A stretch of DNA of 64,000 nucleotides, from positions 3,038,001 to 3,102,000 of the forward strand of contig NZ_CP061008.1 in NCBI RefSeq assembly GCF_014490035.1, in the 5' to 3' direction. A model generated the notes under the pieces. The model did not search any database and had not been told where the DNA came from. It saw only the letters and a program-made list of their open reading frames with translations. The position numbers were made by a program, and so were the translations under genes. Origin of the DNA: Achromobacter xylosoxidans. GTDB lineage: Bacteria; Pseudomonadota; Gammaproteobacteria; Burkholderiales; Burkholderiaceae_B. Below are positions 9,415 to 19,338 of the stretch, in pieces (the first letter of the stretch is position 1; every line of letters starts with the position of its first letter).

Positions 9415-10398
9415 CTACTTCGCCATCAAGCCCAGGTATTCGATCAGGCCTTTTTCCTTGACGTAGGTGGCCTGCGCCCATTCCTTGTAGTCCTGGCTGT
9501 CACGGTAGGCGGGTTCCTGGTTCAGCTGCTTCATGACGTCCAGGCTGGCGGGGTCGAACAGCGCCTTCTTGAAGGCGTCGTGCAGGGTCTTCACGACTGC
9601 CGGGTCCATGCCTTTGGGGCCGGCCAGGCCATAGGGCGAGGTGGACACGACCTTGTAGCCCAGTTCCTGGGCGGTAGGCACGTCGGGCCAGCGCGTGGTG
9701 CGCTTTTCGCCGAAGGTGACCAGCAGGCGCATCTTGCCGGAATCCACGAACTGGTCCCAGCCGGTGGCGTCGCTCTGCGCCATGACGTGGCCGCCGAGCA
9801 GCGCCTGCTGCATGTCGGCGTTGCCCTTGAACGGCACGTGGTTCAGCTTCACCTTGGCATTGATGGCGACTTCCTCGATCAGCAGGTGCGGCGATGAGCC
9901 GATGCCGGTGGAGCCGTAGTCGATGGTGCCGGGCGCCTTGCGCGCCGCCTCGATGTATTCGTTGAAGGTCTTGTACGGCGAGTCGGAGCGGACGGTGAAG
10001 CCGAAGGTGTAGCCGGACAGACCCAGGATGAAAGTGAAATCGTTGATGGGGTCCCAGCTGCTCTTCTGCATGTACGGCATGCGCAGCATGGCCAGGGTGT
10101 ACAGGGTAATGGTGTAGCCGTCGGGCTTGGCGGTCTTGGCCATGGTGGCCGGACCCAGGGTGCCGCCGGCGCCGGGCCGGTTTTCGACGATGACGGGCTG
10201 GCCCAGGTACTTGGAGGCGTCCTGCGCCACGATGCGCATGTGGCGATCGGTGGAGCCGCCGGCCGGGAAGGGCACGATCAGCGTGATGGGCTTGGACGGA
10301 TAGGCGCCTTGCGCCGCGGCGGCGAATGGCAGGGCGGCGCCGGCGATCGAGAGCAGTGCGGCGCCGAGGCAGGCGCGCCGCAGGGGCTGGTGGGTCAT
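9415..10398 (-). CDS. Bug/TctC-family periplasmic substrate-binding protein
   Basis: A 327-residue binding protein of the tripartite tricarboxylate transporter family, extremely expanded in Bordetella and relatives. A signal peptide is seen at 1-29, with cleavage near AAAAQGA, followed by the typical YPSKPITLIVPFPAGGSTD and, further on, NRPGAGG. The start at 10398 has a GGAG ribosome site. It is the last gene of the acyl-CoA catabolic operon, 44 bases after the CoA ligase, so it probably captures the acid that the operon degrades. No TctA/TctB membrane genes are in the window; Bug proteins often use distant ones or act as sensors. Confidence 0.93.
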   Translation of the reverse strand: MTHQPLRRACLGAALLSIAGAALPFAAAAQGAYPSKPITLIVPFPAGGSTDRHMRIVAQDASKYLGQPVIVENRPGAGGTLGPATMAKTAKPDGYTITLYTLAMLRMPYMQKSSWDPINDFTFILGLSGYTFGFTVRSDSPYKTFNEYIEAARKAPGTIDYGSTGIGSSPHLLIEEVAINAKVKLNHVPFKGNADMQQALLGGHVMAQSDATGWDQFVDSGKMRLLVTFGEKRTTRWPDVPTAQELGYKVVSTSPYGLAGPKGMDPAVVKTLHDAFKKALFDPASLDVMKQLNQEPAYRDSQDYKEWAQATYVKEKGLIEYLGLMAK

Positions 10399-10442
10399 GG
10401 GTTTGTCTCCTGGGGTGTTGTTGTGTGTGGGAGGGGGACTGC

Positions 10443-12374
10443 TCAGTCGCGCAGGACGACTTTGACCGGCAGGCGGGCCAGCGCGTCGCGCAGGCTGGCT
10501 TTCAGCGCCGCGGGCGCGCGGGCGTCGGCCAGGACTGCGATATCGGGCTGCGCGTCGGGCTCGACCCGGAACAGCGCGCCGTCGTCGATCAGGCCAGCGT
10601 CCTGCAGGGTGCGCGCCACCACGGCCTGCGCCGACACGGCGGTGGCCAGGCGGCGCAGATCGGGCTTGTAGATCTTGCCCACGTTGGTCATGGGCATGTT
10701 GTCCAGCACGATGACGCGCTTGGGCCGCGCCGGGCTTTCGTCCACGTGTTCGGCGGCGTAGGCCAGCAGTTCGGCTTCCTCGACTCGCGCGCCCTCGGCC
10801 AGCGTGACGAAGGCGATGGGGAGCTCGCCGGCATAGGCGTCGGGGGCGCCGACCGCGGCGCAGAGCTGCACCGACGGGTGCGAGGCGAGCGCATCCTCGA
10901 TGGTCTTGGGATCGATGTTGTGGCCGCTGCGGATGATCAGGTCCTTGGCGCGGCCCTGCAGATGCAGGCGGCCGGCTTCGTCCAGATAGCCCACATCGCC
11001 GCTGATCAGCCAGCCGTCGTCGGTGAAAGCACGCGCTGTGTCTTCGGCGTCCAGAAAGCCCGGGATCACGTTGGGCGCCTTGAACAGCACCATGCCGGGC
11101 GTGCCGGCGGGCAGGTCGCGCGCGGGCGCGCCAGCCGGCACGTCCAGCCCGACGATGCGTACCTGCACGTAGGGCAGCGGAAAGCCGACGCAACCCACCG
11201 GAAACTCGCAGCCTGGCGGCGAAATGGTGGAGATGCCCGCCATCTCCGTCATGCCCAGGCTTTCGTTGACGTGCAGCCCGAACAGGCGCTTGAAGCGCGC
11301 GGCCAGCTCGGCGGGCAAGGGCGCGGCGCCGGTGCGGCAATAGCGCAGCGACGAGATGTCGGCACCGGCCAGCGGCACCTCGGCCAGCGCCGCGAGTATG
11401 GTCGGCACGCCTTGCAGCGAGGTGGCGCGGTGGTGTTCGACCAGGCGCCAGTAGTTGCGCAGCACGTCACGGTTGCGCAGCAGCAGGGTGGTGGGGATGA
11501 CGGTCTCGACCCCCGCCGACAAGGCGGCCAGGGATGCCGGCAGCACGCCCGCCACATGGAACAGCGGGTAGCCGTTGATGACCACGTCGTCCGGTCCGGC
11601 GTTCTGCAACTGCACCGCGGCCCAGGCGCTGAAGACCTGGTTGGCGTGCGTGTGGATGGCGAGCTTGGGCGCGCCGGTGGTGCCGCCGGTATGGAAATAG
11701 GCGGCCACGTCGCCGGCATGGATGTCGCGGTTGCTGACCAGGCGGTCGGCCGGCTGCGCGGTGCGCGCAGCGTTGAAATCCAGCGCATGCTCGGGCAGCG
11801 CCGGGCGCGCCGAGGGCGGCTCGTCCAAGGGCGCCACGCGCAGCAGCGTGTGCAACGTGGGCACGCGTTCGCGCAGGCGCAGCGCCTTGGACCAGGAGCC
11901 GCATTCCACGTCGGAGCCATAGGCGATCAGCACCTTGGCGCGCGCCGTGGTCATCAGGGAGGCGAGCTTGTCCTCGGCCAGCAAGGGGTTCAAAGGCTGG
12001 ACGATGCCGGCGGCCTCGCCGCCCCAGAGCGCCAGGTGGTACTCCAGGCAGCCGGGCAGCAGGATGCCGACGGCGTCGCCCGGGCCCACGCCCAGTTCAT
12101 GCAGCAGGTTGGCGGTCTGGTGGATGCCGGCCAGCAGTTCGCGGTAGCTCCAGCGCACCGGCGCGTCGCCGGGGTCGGCGCTGCGCAGAAAGGTCAGCGC
12201 GGTCTTGTCGCCGAAGGCCGCGGCCGAGTTGCGGAAGATCTCGTAGGTGCTGCGCACCGTGAGCGTCTCGGTCAGCGGGCGGGCCTGCAGCCGCTGTACG
12301 TCCGCGGCGCTGCGCACGGGGAACGGGGCGGCGAAAGGCGGCGAGAGGGGCGGGGCGGCATGGACCTGGGTCAT
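10443..12374 (-). CDS. Acyl-CoA synthetase (AMP-dependent ligase)
   Basis: A 643-residue ANL-superfamily enzyme. It activates a carboxylic acid to its CoA thioester through an acyl-AMP. Visible motifs are the phosphate loop HTGGTTGAPKLA, the mid-domain GYLDEAGRLHLQGRAKDLI with the conserved Asp/Arg hinge, and a C-terminal GKIYKP lysine segment. The length is somewhat above the family norm owing to an N-terminal extension. Its neighbours are a complete set of beta-oxidation enzymes, so it should perform the entry step of the pathway. By analogy with PimA of pimelate operons the substrate could be a medium-chain or dicarboxylic acid; sequence alone does not fix this. Confidence 0.92.
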   Translation of the reverse strand: MTQVHAAPPLSPPFAAPFPVRSAADVQRLQARPLTETLTVRSTYEIFRNSAAAFGDKTALTFLRSADPGDAPVRWSYRELLAGIHQTANLLHELGVGPGDAVGILLPGCLEYHLALWGGEAAGIVQPLNPLLAEDKLASLMTTARAKVLIAYGSDVECGSWSKALRLRERVPTLHTLLRVAPLDEPPSARPALPEHALDFNAARTAQPADRLVSNRDIHAGDVAAYFHTGGTTGAPKLAIHTHANQVFSAWAAVQLQNAGPDDVVINGYPLFHVAGVLPASLAALSAGVETVIPTTLLLRNRDVLRNYWRLVEHHRATSLQGVPTILAALAEVPLAGADISSLRYCRTGAAPLPAELAARFKRLFGLHVNESLGMTEMAGISTISPPGCEFPVGCVGFPLPYVQVRIVGLDVPAGAPARDLPAGTPGMVLFKAPNVIPGFLDAEDTARAFTDDGWLISGDVGYLDEAGRLHLQGRAKDLIIRSGHNIDPKTIEDALASHPSVQLCAAVGAPDAYAGELPIAFVTLAEGARVEEAELLAYAAEHVDESPARPKRVIVLDNMPMTNVGKIYKPDLRRLATAVSAQAVVARTLQDAGLIDDGALFRVEPDAQPDIAVLADARAPAALKASLRDALARLPVKVVLRD

Positions 12375-12389
12375 GGCGTGGTCCTCCGC

Positions 12390-13523
12390 TCAGGCCTGCC
12401 CCAGCGCGATGTAGCGCCGCAGGTGATGGTCTTCGTCGCCCAACTGGTGGTCGATCATGACCAGGCGCTTGGCGTAGTGCGCCAGCGGCAGCTCCCAGGT
12501 CATGCCGATGCCGCCGTGCAGCTGGATGCTTTCCTCGGCCACCAGCGTGCCGATGCGGCCGATGGTGAATTTGGCGGCGGACAGCGCGCGTTCGCGGGTG
12601 GCGCGGTCCGGGTGGTCCAGCGCGGCCGCGGCGTTGATCACGGCGGAGCGCGCCTGTTCGATTTCCAGCAGCACATCGGCCATGCGGTGTTGCAGCGCCT
12701 GGAAGCTGCCGATGGGCGCGCCGAACTGGCGGCGCGTGCGCAGGTATTCCAGGGTGGCGTCGCGGGCGCAGTCCATGGCGCCCACGGCTTCGGCGCACAG
12801 CGCCAGGATGCCGCGGCCGGCGGCGCGCTCCAGCAGCGGGTAGCCTGCGCCGGCCTCGCCCAGCAGGGCATCTGGCGCAAGCTGTACGCCGTCGAGCACC
12901 AGTTCGGCCGCGCGGCCGCCGTCGATCAGGCCATAGCCGCGCACCTTCAGGCCGGGCGTGCCGGCGCTGACCAGGAACAGGCTGATGCCGGCTTCGTCGT
13001 CCGGACCGCCCGCGCTGCGGGCCGGGATCAGGAACAGGTCGGCGTGTTCGCCCGCCGCGACCACGGCCTTGGCGCCGTTGAGCACCCAGCCGTCCGCGCT
13101 GCGTTCGGCGCGGGTTTCGACGTGCGCCAGCTCATAGCCGGAGCCGGGCTCGGCGTGGGCCAGCGCGGCGGTGATGGCGCCCGCGATCAGGCCTTCGAGG
13201 GCTTCGCGCTGGGCTGGCGTGCCGGCGGCGGCGATGGCGCTGCCGACCATGAGGGCGTCCAGCAGCGGTTCGACGGCCAGGCCGCGGCCCAGCGCCTCGA
13301 ACACGACGGAAATGTCGAAGCCGCTTCCGCCCAGCCCGCCATCTGCTTCGGCAAACAGCGCGCCGATGGCGCCCAGTTCGGCGTAGCGCTGCCACAGTTC
13401 CAGGCTGTAGCCCCGCTCCGAGCGGGCGTTGCGGTCGCGCGTGGCGAAGTCGCTCTGTTCGGCGACAAAGCGGCGCAGCATGTCGGAGAGCATGCGCCGG
13501 TCTTCGGTGTGTTCAAAATTCAT
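12390..13523 (-). CDS. Acyl-CoA dehydrogenase, small-subunit type (PimD-like)
   Basis: A 377-residue FAD-dependent acyl-CoA dehydrogenase. The N-terminal helical domain (MNFEHTEDRRMLSD), middle sheet domain (HAEPGSGYE) and C-terminal FAD/dimer region (RRQFGAPIGSFQALQHRMAD, QLHGGIGMTWE) are all present. No clear Glu sits at the usual C-terminal catalytic position, where the motif is LHGGIG. This is typical of the partner subunit in heteromeric enzymes such as PimC/PimD and the sterol-degrading FadE pairs. It lies 9 bases after its sister gene, fitting a two-subunit enzyme that makes the 2,3-double bond of the CoA substrate. Confidence 0.88.
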   Translation of the reverse strand: MNFEHTEDRRMLSDMLRRFVAEQSDFATRDRNARSERGYSLELWQRYAELGAIGALFAEADGGLGGSGFDISVVFEALGRGLAVEPLLDALMVGSAIAAAGTPAQREALEGLIAGAITAALAHAEPGSGYELAHVETRAERSADGWVLNGAKAVVAAGEHADLFLIPARSAGGPDDEAGISLFLVSAGTPGLKVRGYGLIDGGRAAELVLDGVQLAPDALLGEAGAGYPLLERAAGRGILALCAEAVGAMDCARDATLEYLRTRRQFGAPIGSFQALQHRMADVLLEIEQARSAVINAAAALDHPDRATRERALSAAKFTIGRIGTLVAEESIQLHGGIGMTWELPLAHYAKRLVMIDHQLGDEDHHLRRYIALGQA

Positions 13524-13532
13524 GGCCGGCCC

Positions 13533-14729
13533 TTACAGTCCGAGGATCATCTTGGAGATGATGTTCTTCTGGATTTCATTGGAGCCGCCGAAGATCGACA
13601 GCTTGCGGTTGTTGAAGTACTGCGCGGCCGCGCTCTCGGCGCCCTCGGGGCCGATGGGCGGCGCGTCGTAGCCGTCGTGCAGCGCCTCGGGTACGAAGGG
13701 ACGGGCGTAAGGCCCCATGGCGCGGCGGTTCAGCGCGCTGATTTCCTGGCGGATCTGGGTGCCGCGGATCTTCAGCATCGAGCTTTCGGCGCCGGGCGCG
13801 CCGCCGCCGGCAACCGCCGCGACCACGCGCAGGTTGGTGGTGCGCATATTGGCCAGCTCGATCTCGACGCGCGCCAGCCGGGCAGCGAAGTCCGGGTCTT
13901 CCGATAGCGGACGTCCGTTCTTGCGTAGTCTTGCGGCCACCGTCTTCAGGCGTTCCAGCGCTGCCGTGGATTGCCCGACGCCGGCGATGTTGGTGCGTTC
14001 GTAGGTCAGCAGGTACTTGGCGCAGGTCCAGCCGCGGTTTTCCTCGCCCACCAGGTTGGCCGCAGGCACCCGCACGTCGGAGAAGAACACTTCGTTGACT
14101 TCGTGTTCGCCGTCCAGCGTGATGATGGGGCGGACTTCCACGCCGGGGCTCGTCATGTCGATCAGCAGGAAGCTGATGCCTTCCTGGCGCCGGCCTTCCT
14201 GCGAGGTGCGCACCAGGCAGAAGATCATGTTGGCGTACTGGCCCAGCGTGGTCCAGGTTTTCTGGCCGTTGACGACGTAGCTGTCGCCGTCGCGCACGGC
14301 GGTGGTCTTGACTGAGGCCAGGTCCGAGCCCGCGCCGGGTTCGGAGTAGCCCTGGCACCACCAGTCGGAACCGTCCAGGATGCGCGGCAGCCAGTGGCGC
14401 CGCTGTGCCTCGCTGCCGTACTTGATCAGCACCGGGCCCAGCATGCTCAGGCCGAAGGGTACGATGCGCGGCGCGCCGGCCAGCGCGCATTCGTTTTCGA
14501 AGATGTACTTCTGCACGGCGCTCCAGCCGGTACCGCCGTATTCCATTGGCCAGTGGCTGGCGAGCCAGCCCTGGCAGTTGAGGATGGCGTGCCACTCGAC
14601 CATGTCGGCGCGCGTCAGCAGCTTGCCCTGCGCGACCTTGGCGGACAGGCGCTCGGGCAGCTTGCTGGCGAGAAAGGCCCGCACTTCGTCGCGGAAGGCG
14701 TTTTCTTCGGGGGTGAATTCCAGGTCCAT
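13533..14729 (-). CDS. Acyl-CoA dehydrogenase, large-subunit type (PimC-like)
   Basis: A 398-residue acyl-CoA dehydrogenase strongly resembling pimeloyl-CoA dehydrogenase large subunits (starts MDLEFTPEENAFRDEVRAFL; CQGYSEPGAGSDLAS; NGQKTWTTLGQYA). At the C-terminus the motif is GGSNEIQ where single-subunit enzymes have YEGT, so the usual catalytic Glu is absent there. A Glu in LTYERTN near residue 242 could be the base, as in isovaleryl-type and heteromeric dehydrogenases. The gene overlaps nothing, being spaced 9 bases from both neighbours in the operon. The pimelate assignment is inference from overall similarity and gene order. Confidence 0.9.
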   Translation of the reverse strand: MDLEFTPEENAFRDEVRAFLASKLPERLSAKVAQGKLLTRADMVEWHAILNCQGWLASHWPMEYGGTGWSAVQKYIFENECALAGAPRIVPFGLSMLGPVLIKYGSEAQRRHWLPRILDGSDWWCQGYSEPGAGSDLASVKTTAVRDGDSYVVNGQKTWTTLGQYANMIFCLVRTSQEGRRQEGISFLLIDMTSPGVEVRPIITLDGEHEVNEVFFSDVRVPAANLVGEENRGWTCAKYLLTYERTNIAGVGQSTAALERLKTVAARLRKNGRPLSEDPDFAARLARVEIELANMRTTNLRVVAAVAGGGAPGAESSMLKIRGTQIRQEISALNRRAMGPYARPFVPEALHDGYDAPPIGPEGAESAAAQYFNNRKLSIFGGSNEIQKNIISKMILGL

Positions 14730-14738
14730 GGGGGATCC

Positions 14739-15920
14739 TCAGTAGATTTCAAACAGGCCGGCCGCGCCCATGCCGCCGCCCACGCACATGGTGACGACGG
14801 CATAGCGGGCGCCGCGGCGGCGGCCTTCGATGAGCACGTGGCCAGCCAGGCGGGCGCCGGTGACGCCGAAGGGGTGGCCCAGGGCGATGGCGCCGCCGTC
14901 CACGTTCAGGCGGTCCATCGGGATGCCCAGCTTCTGCTGGCAATACAGGGCTTGCGAGGCAAAGGCCTCGTTCAGTTCCCAGAGGTCGATGTCCTGCACC
15001 TTGAGGCCGTGGCGCGCCAGCAGCTTGGGCACGGCGTAGACCGGGCCTATGCCCATCTCGTCGGGTTCGCAGCCGGCGATCGCCAGTCCGCGGAACGCGC
15101 CCAGCGGCTGGATGCCGGCGCGCTGGGCCTCGGAGGCTTCCATCAGCACGCAGGCGGCGGCGCCGTCGGACAACTGCGAGGCATTGCCCGCCGTGACGAA
15201 CTGGCCCGCGCCGCGCACCGGCGCCAGCGAGGCCAGGGCTTCGTAGGTGGTGCCGGGGCGGTTGCAGGTGTCGCGGTCCACGGTGATTTCGCGTTCGCTG
15301 ACGGCGCCGGTGGCGCGATCGGTGACGGACATGGTCGTGGTGACGGGGATGATCTCTTCCAGATACCGTCCCGCGGCCTGGGCGGCTTCGGTGCGCGCCT
15401 GGCTTTGCGCGGCGAAATGGTCCTGGGCTTCGCGGCTGATGCCGTAGCGGGCCGCCACGATATCGGCGGTTTCGATCATGGGCAGGTAGAGCTCGGGCTT
15501 GTTGGCGACGATCCACGGATCCATGCCGCTCACGCCGTCGTCGCGGGTGCGGATCTGCGAGACCAGTTCCACGCCGCCCGCGATCATGGCGGGCGCGCCG
15601 TCCATGACGATGCGGCTGGCGGCCGAGGCGATGGCCTGCAGGCCGGAGGCGCAATAGCGGTTGACGGTGGCGCCGCCCACGCTGACCGGCAGGCCGGCGC
15701 GGACCACGGCCTGGCGGCCGATATTGCGGCCGGTGGCGCCTTCCGGATAGCCGCAGCCGATGAAGGCATCTTCGATCAGGGCGGGGTCTATGCCGGCCCG
15801 GTCGACGGCGGCGCGCACCGCGTGCGCGGCCAGAGTGGGGCCGGCGATAAGGTTGAATTCGCCGCGCCCCGCCTTGGTGATGGGGGTGCGGGCGGTGGAG
15901 ACGATGACGGCTTCGCGCAT
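14739..15920 (-). CDS. Acetyl-CoA acyltransferase (thiolase)
   Basis: A 393-residue thiolase of standard length. The nucleophile is Cys90 in VNRYCASG, the His is in GGAIALGHP (H349) and the second Cys is in CVGGGMG (C379). It cleaves 3-ketoacyl-CoA with CoA to give acetyl-CoA and a shortened acyl-CoA. It lies between the hydratase/dehydrogenase gene and the two acyl-CoA dehydrogenase genes, completing a beta-oxidation set. All catalytic residues are intact. Confidence 0.94.
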   Translation of the reverse strand: MREAVIVSTARTPITKAGRGEFNLIAGPTLAAHAVRAAVDRAGIDPALIEDAFIGCGYPEGATGRNIGRQAVVRAGLPVSVGGATVNRYCASGLQAIASAASRIVMDGAPAMIAGGVELVSQIRTRDDGVSGMDPWIVANKPELYLPMIETADIVAARYGISREAQDHFAAQSQARTEAAQAAGRYLEEIIPVTTTMSVTDRATGAVSEREITVDRDTCNRPGTTYEALASLAPVRGAGQFVTAGNASQLSDGAAACVLMEASEAQRAGIQPLGAFRGLAIAGCEPDEMGIGPVYAVPKLLARHGLKVQDIDLWELNEAFASQALYCQQKLGIPMDRLNVDGGAIALGHPFGVTGARLAGHVLIEGRRRGARYAVVTMCVGGGMGAAGLFEIY

Positions 15921-15945
15921 GGCGTGTTCCTGTGTGGAGTGCGGG

Positions 15946-18066
15946 TCAGGCGGCCTGGTTCAGGCTGGCGAAATTGCGGCCGGATTCAGCCAACTGCACC
16001 AGCAGGGGCGAGGGCTTCCAGAAGGCGGGGTCTTCCTGCGCGTAGCCGCGGATATCCGCCAGCACGCGCTCCAGTCCCACGCTGTCGGCGTAGTGCATGG
16101 GGCCGCCGCGATGGCGCGGAAAGCCGTAGCCGGACAGGAACACCACGTCGATGTCGGACGGGCGCTGGGCGATGCCCTGGTGCAGCACGTTGGCCGCTTC
16201 GTTGATCATCGCGGCCAGGTAGCGGCGCTGGATGTCCTCTTGGGTGTAGGCGCGCGGCGCGACGCCGGCGCGCGTACGTTCGGCGTCGATGATGGCGAGG
16301 ACTTCGGGGTCTTGTTCGCCTTGGCGCGCGCCATCGGGGTAGAGGTAGAAGCCGCGGCCCGTCTTCTGGCCGAACCAGCCGCGTTCGCACAGCCGGTCGG
16401 GGATCTGCACGTAGCGCAGCGCCGGATCGCGCGTGGGCGCGCGGCGCTTGCGCGTGGCCCAGCCGATGTCGCCGCCGGCCAGGTCCGCCATCTGATAGGG
16501 GCCCATGGGGTAGCCGAAGGCGCGCACGGCGGCGTCGATCTGGTAGGGCGAGGCGCCGTCCTCCATCATCATGTCGGCCGCCTGGCGGTGCACGGCCAGG
16601 ATGCGGTTGCCGATGAAGCCGTCGCACACGCCCGCGCGCACCGGGATCTTGCGCAGGCGCCGGGCCAGTTCGAAGCCGGTGGCCACGGTGTCGGGCGCGG
16701 TGTGCTCGCCCACCACGACTTCCAGCAGCTTCATGATGTTGGCCGGCGAAAAGAAGTGCAGGCCCAGCACGTCGGCGGGGCCGCGCGTGGCGGCGGCGAT
16801 GAGGTTGACGTCCAGGTACGAGGTATTGGTGGCCAGCACCGCGCCGGGCTTGGCCACGCGGTCCAGCTGCGCGAACACGGCCTGCTTGACCGTCATGTCC
16901 TCGAACACGGCTTCGATGATGAGATCGGCGTCGTCCAGCGCCTCGTAGCGGGTCGAACCGGTGTAGCGCGCCATGCGGGCGCCGCGCTCGTCGGCGCTGA
17001 TCCGGCCTTTCTGGATCAGCAGCTCGTAGACCTGCGCCACGCGGGCGCGGCCCCGTTCCAGCGCGGCCTCGTCCTGTTCGACCATGGTCACGGGAAAGCC
17101 GGCGTCCAGCGCCGAAACGGCGATGCCAGCGCCCATGGTGCCGCCGCCGACGATGCCGATGCGCTCCAGCCGGCGCGCCCGGGCGGGCTGCTGTCCCGGC
17201 ATCTTGGCCGTATCGCGTTCGGCGAAGAAGGCATGCACCAGGCCCGCCCGCTGCGGGCTGTCCAGGCATTGCAGGAACAGCGCGCGTTCGGTGCGCAGGC
17301 CGTCCTCGAAAGGCTGCTCGATGGCGGCGCGCACGGCCTCGACGATCTTGCCGGGCGAGTACAGTCCGCGGGTGGTCCGGGCCACGCGTTCGGCCGCTGC
17401 CTCGACCTGGGCCAGCGCGGCGGCCCGGTCGGCAAGCGCGCCGGCGTCGCGGGTGCGGCGCGGACCGGCGCCGATCGCCAGCAATTGCCGGGTATAGGCC
17501 AGGCCCGCGTCCAGGGGATCGGTTTCGCTGGACAGCGCGTCCACCAATCCGGCTTCGAGGGCGGCGCCGGCGGAGAGGTGCTTGCCGGTCAGCATCAAGT
17601 CCAGCGCGGCCTGCGCGCCCATGAGGCGCGGCGCGCGCTGGGTGCCGCCGGCGCCGGGCAGCAGGCCCAGGTTCACTTCAGGCAGGCCCAGCTTGGCCCC
17701 GCCCAGCGCGACGCGGTAGTGCGCGGCCAGCGCCACTTCCAGCCCGCCGCCCAGCGCCGCGCCGTGCAGCACGGCCACGACCGGCTTGGCGCTGGCTTCG
17801 ATCAGGTTGCAGACGTCGGGCAGGATGGGCGGCTGCGGCGGCTTGCCGAATTCGCGGATGTCGGCGCCGGCGATGAAGTTCTTGCCCGCGCCCATCAGCA
17901 GGATGGCGCGTACTTGCGGATCGGCCTGGGCGTCGCGCACGGCCGCGGCCAGATTGCGGCGCACGGCGGCGCTCAGGGCATTGACGGGGGGATGGTCGAT
18001 GGTGACGACAAGGATGTCGTCGTAGCGGCGCGCGCTGGCCGCGCCGGTGCTTGCGCTGTCTGTCAT
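15946..18066 (-). CDS. Bifunctional enoyl-CoA hydratase / 3-hydroxyacyl-CoA dehydrogenase (FadB/PimF-like)
   Basis: A 706-residue multifunctional beta-oxidation protein. The N-terminal crotonase domain (about 1-190) keeps both catalytic Glu positions ([10 protein letters not shown] and [16 protein letters not shown]). An NAD-binding domain follows ([13 protein letters not shown]), then the dehydrogenase core ([17 protein letters not shown]) and two C-terminal helical domains. The start at 18066 (MTDSAS) is chosen over an upstream frame to 18222, because a GGAGA ribosome site lies just before it and the longer version covers the regulatory region. It is the first gene of the reverse-strand operon, transcribed away from the LysR gene. 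Confidence 0.93.
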   Translation of the reverse strand: MTDSASTGAASARRYDDILVVTIDHPPVNALSAAVRRNLAAAVRDAQADPQVRAILLMGAGKNFIAGADIREFGKPPQPPILPDVCNLIEASAKPVVAVLHGAALGGGLEVALAAHYRVALGGAKLGLPEVNLGLLPGAGGTQRAPRLMGAQAALDLMLTGKHLSAGAALEAGLVDALSSETDPLDAGLAYTRQLLAIGAGPRRTRDAGALADRAAALAQVEAAAERVARTTRGLYSPGKIVEAVRAAIEQPFEDGLRTERALFLQCLDSPQRAGLVHAFFAERDTAKMPGQQPARARRLERIGIVGGGTMGAGIAVSALDAGFPVTMVEQDEAALERGRARVAQVYELLIQKGRISADERGARMARYTGSTRYEALDDADLIIEAVFEDMTVKQAVFAQLDRVAKPGAVLATNTSYLDVNLIAAATRGPADVLGLHFFSPANIMKLLEVVVGEHTAPDTVATGFELARRLRKIPVRAGVCDGFIGNRILAVHRQAADMMMEDGASPYQIDAAVRAFGYPMGPYQMADLAGGDIGWATRKRRAPTRDPALRYVQIPDRLCERGWFGQKTGRGFYLYPDGARQGEQDPEVLAIIDAERTRAGVAPRAYTQEDIQRRYLAAMINEAANVLHQGIAQRPSDIDVVFLSGYGFPRHRGGPMHYADSVGLERVLADIRGYAQEDPAFWKPSPLLVQLAESGRNFASLNQAA

Positions 18067-18187
18067 GGACAGTGTCTCCGATGAGGCCTGCCGCTGCGAC
18101 GCCGCTTGGGGCGGCCGCCAGGGCCCGGCCGGGCGGACCAGGAACGGCCCGTCTTTTATGGGCTCATTCTTTCGCAGTAAAGAAGTC

Positions 18188-18236
18188 TTGACAATGGCAT
18201 CAATAATTGACATTGATGTCAAAAAAATTTGACAAT
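18188..18236. promoter_or_regulatory. Operator/promoter region between the acyl-CoA operon and its LysR gene
   Basis: Three TTGACA-type boxes lie within 49 bases. TTGACAATG occurs at 18188 and again at 18229 (41 bases apart). Between them is a perfect palindrome TTGACAT-TG-ATGTCAA at 18207-18222. The region is A/T-rich against a GC-rich background and lies between divergent start codons at 18066 and 18270. This arrangement suits a LysR tetramer covering two sites, with promoters reading both ways. Binding by the adjacent regulator is inference. Confidence 0.6.
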
Positions 18237-18269
18237 GCCGGGGTGAATTGTGGTGGCGTGGAGGCCCGA

Positions 18270-19199
18270 ATGGACACCAAATCCCTGACCTTGCTGGTGG
18301 AAATCCTGGACGCGGGCAATCTCAGCGAGGCCGCGCGCCGTCTGAAGATGACGCGCGCCAATGTCAGCTACCACCTGAATCAGCTGGAACGCTCGGTCGG
18401 CATGCAGCTGGTGCGCCGCACCACCAGGCATGTGGAACCGACTGAAATCGGACTGAAGCTGTATCGCCACGGCCGCAGCATCCAGGACGAACTCGCGGCG
18501 GCGCGTGAATCCGTCGAGACCCTGGGCAAGACGCCGCAGGGCAAGGTCAGGCTGAGCGTGCCCAGCGGCTACGGGCAGTTCGTGATGACGCCCTGGCTGC
18601 TGGAGTTCAAGCGGACCTATCCGGACATCGTGCTGGACGTGCTGTTCGAGAACAGTGTCGATGACCTGCTGCGCGACGAGGTCGACATCGCGGTGCGCAT
18701 CATGTCCGAGCCGCCGCAGAACCTGGTGGCGCGCGAGCTGGGCCAGGTCCGCTACGTGGCCTGCGCCTCGCGGGACTATGTCGCCGCCCGGGGCCTGCCG
18801 CAGCATCCGGAAGAGCTGGCGCGCACACCCACCATCAGCGCCGCGGTCATCGGCCGCCCCTTGCGGCTTTCCGCCTACTACGGCGGCCAGCCGCGGCAGC
18901 ACGTGGTGCTGGAGCCGACCGTGATTTCGCGCAACTACGCCTTCCTGCGCGACGCGACCCTGGCGGGGCTGGGCGTGGGCGTGGTGCCGGATTACGTGGT
19001 GCACGACGACATCGCGCGCGGCGACCTGGTGGCCGCGCTGCCTCAGTGGCGGCTGAGCATCTTCGGGCGCGGCATGTATATGCTGTACATGCCCAACCGC
19101 CACCACCCGCGGGCGATCTCGATGATCATCGAATTCATCCTGGAACGCGCCCAGGCCGCGCACGAAGGCAAGCCGGGATTGCTGGAGGCGGCGGGCTAG
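18270..19199 (+). CDS. LysR-family regulator of the acyl-CoA catabolic operon
   Basis: A 309-residue LysR protein. The winged helix covers residues 1-60 (AGNLSEAARRLKMTRANVSYHLNQLE split across the helix-turn-helix) and a periplasmic-binding-like effector domain follows (GKVRLSVPSGYG to the C-terminus). The start at 18270 has a GGAGG site; the longer frame to 18207 would run through the operator. It is divergent from the six-gene beta-oxidation operon and is probably an activator responding to the acid or its CoA ester. The GntP permease gene follows 139 bases downstream. Confidence 0.9.
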   Translation: MDTKSLTLLVEILDAGNLSEAARRLKMTRANVSYHLNQLERSVGMQLVRRTTRHVEPTEIGLKLYRHGRSIQDELAAARESVETLGKTPQGKVRLSVPSGYGQFVMTPWLLEFKRTYPDIVLDVLFENSVDDLLRDEVDIAVRIMSEPPQNLVARELGQVRYVACASRDYVAARGLPQHPEELARTPTISAAVIGRPLRLSAYYGGQPRQHVVLEPTVISRNYAFLRDATLAGLGVGVVPDYVVHDDIARGDLVAALPQWRLSIFGRGMYMLYMPNRHHPRAISMIIEFILERAQAAHEGKPGLLEAAG

Positions 19200-19338
19200 C
19201 GGCGCCGGTCCGTGGAGGGCTGTACAGGGCCGGGAGGCGCGGCGTTCCTGACTGGGCGTTCAGCTTGGCAGGCATAAAATTCCTGTTCTTTACGGCAAAC
19301 GGCCGCGGGGCCGCGCCCATTTTTTCCCAGGCCCGTCC

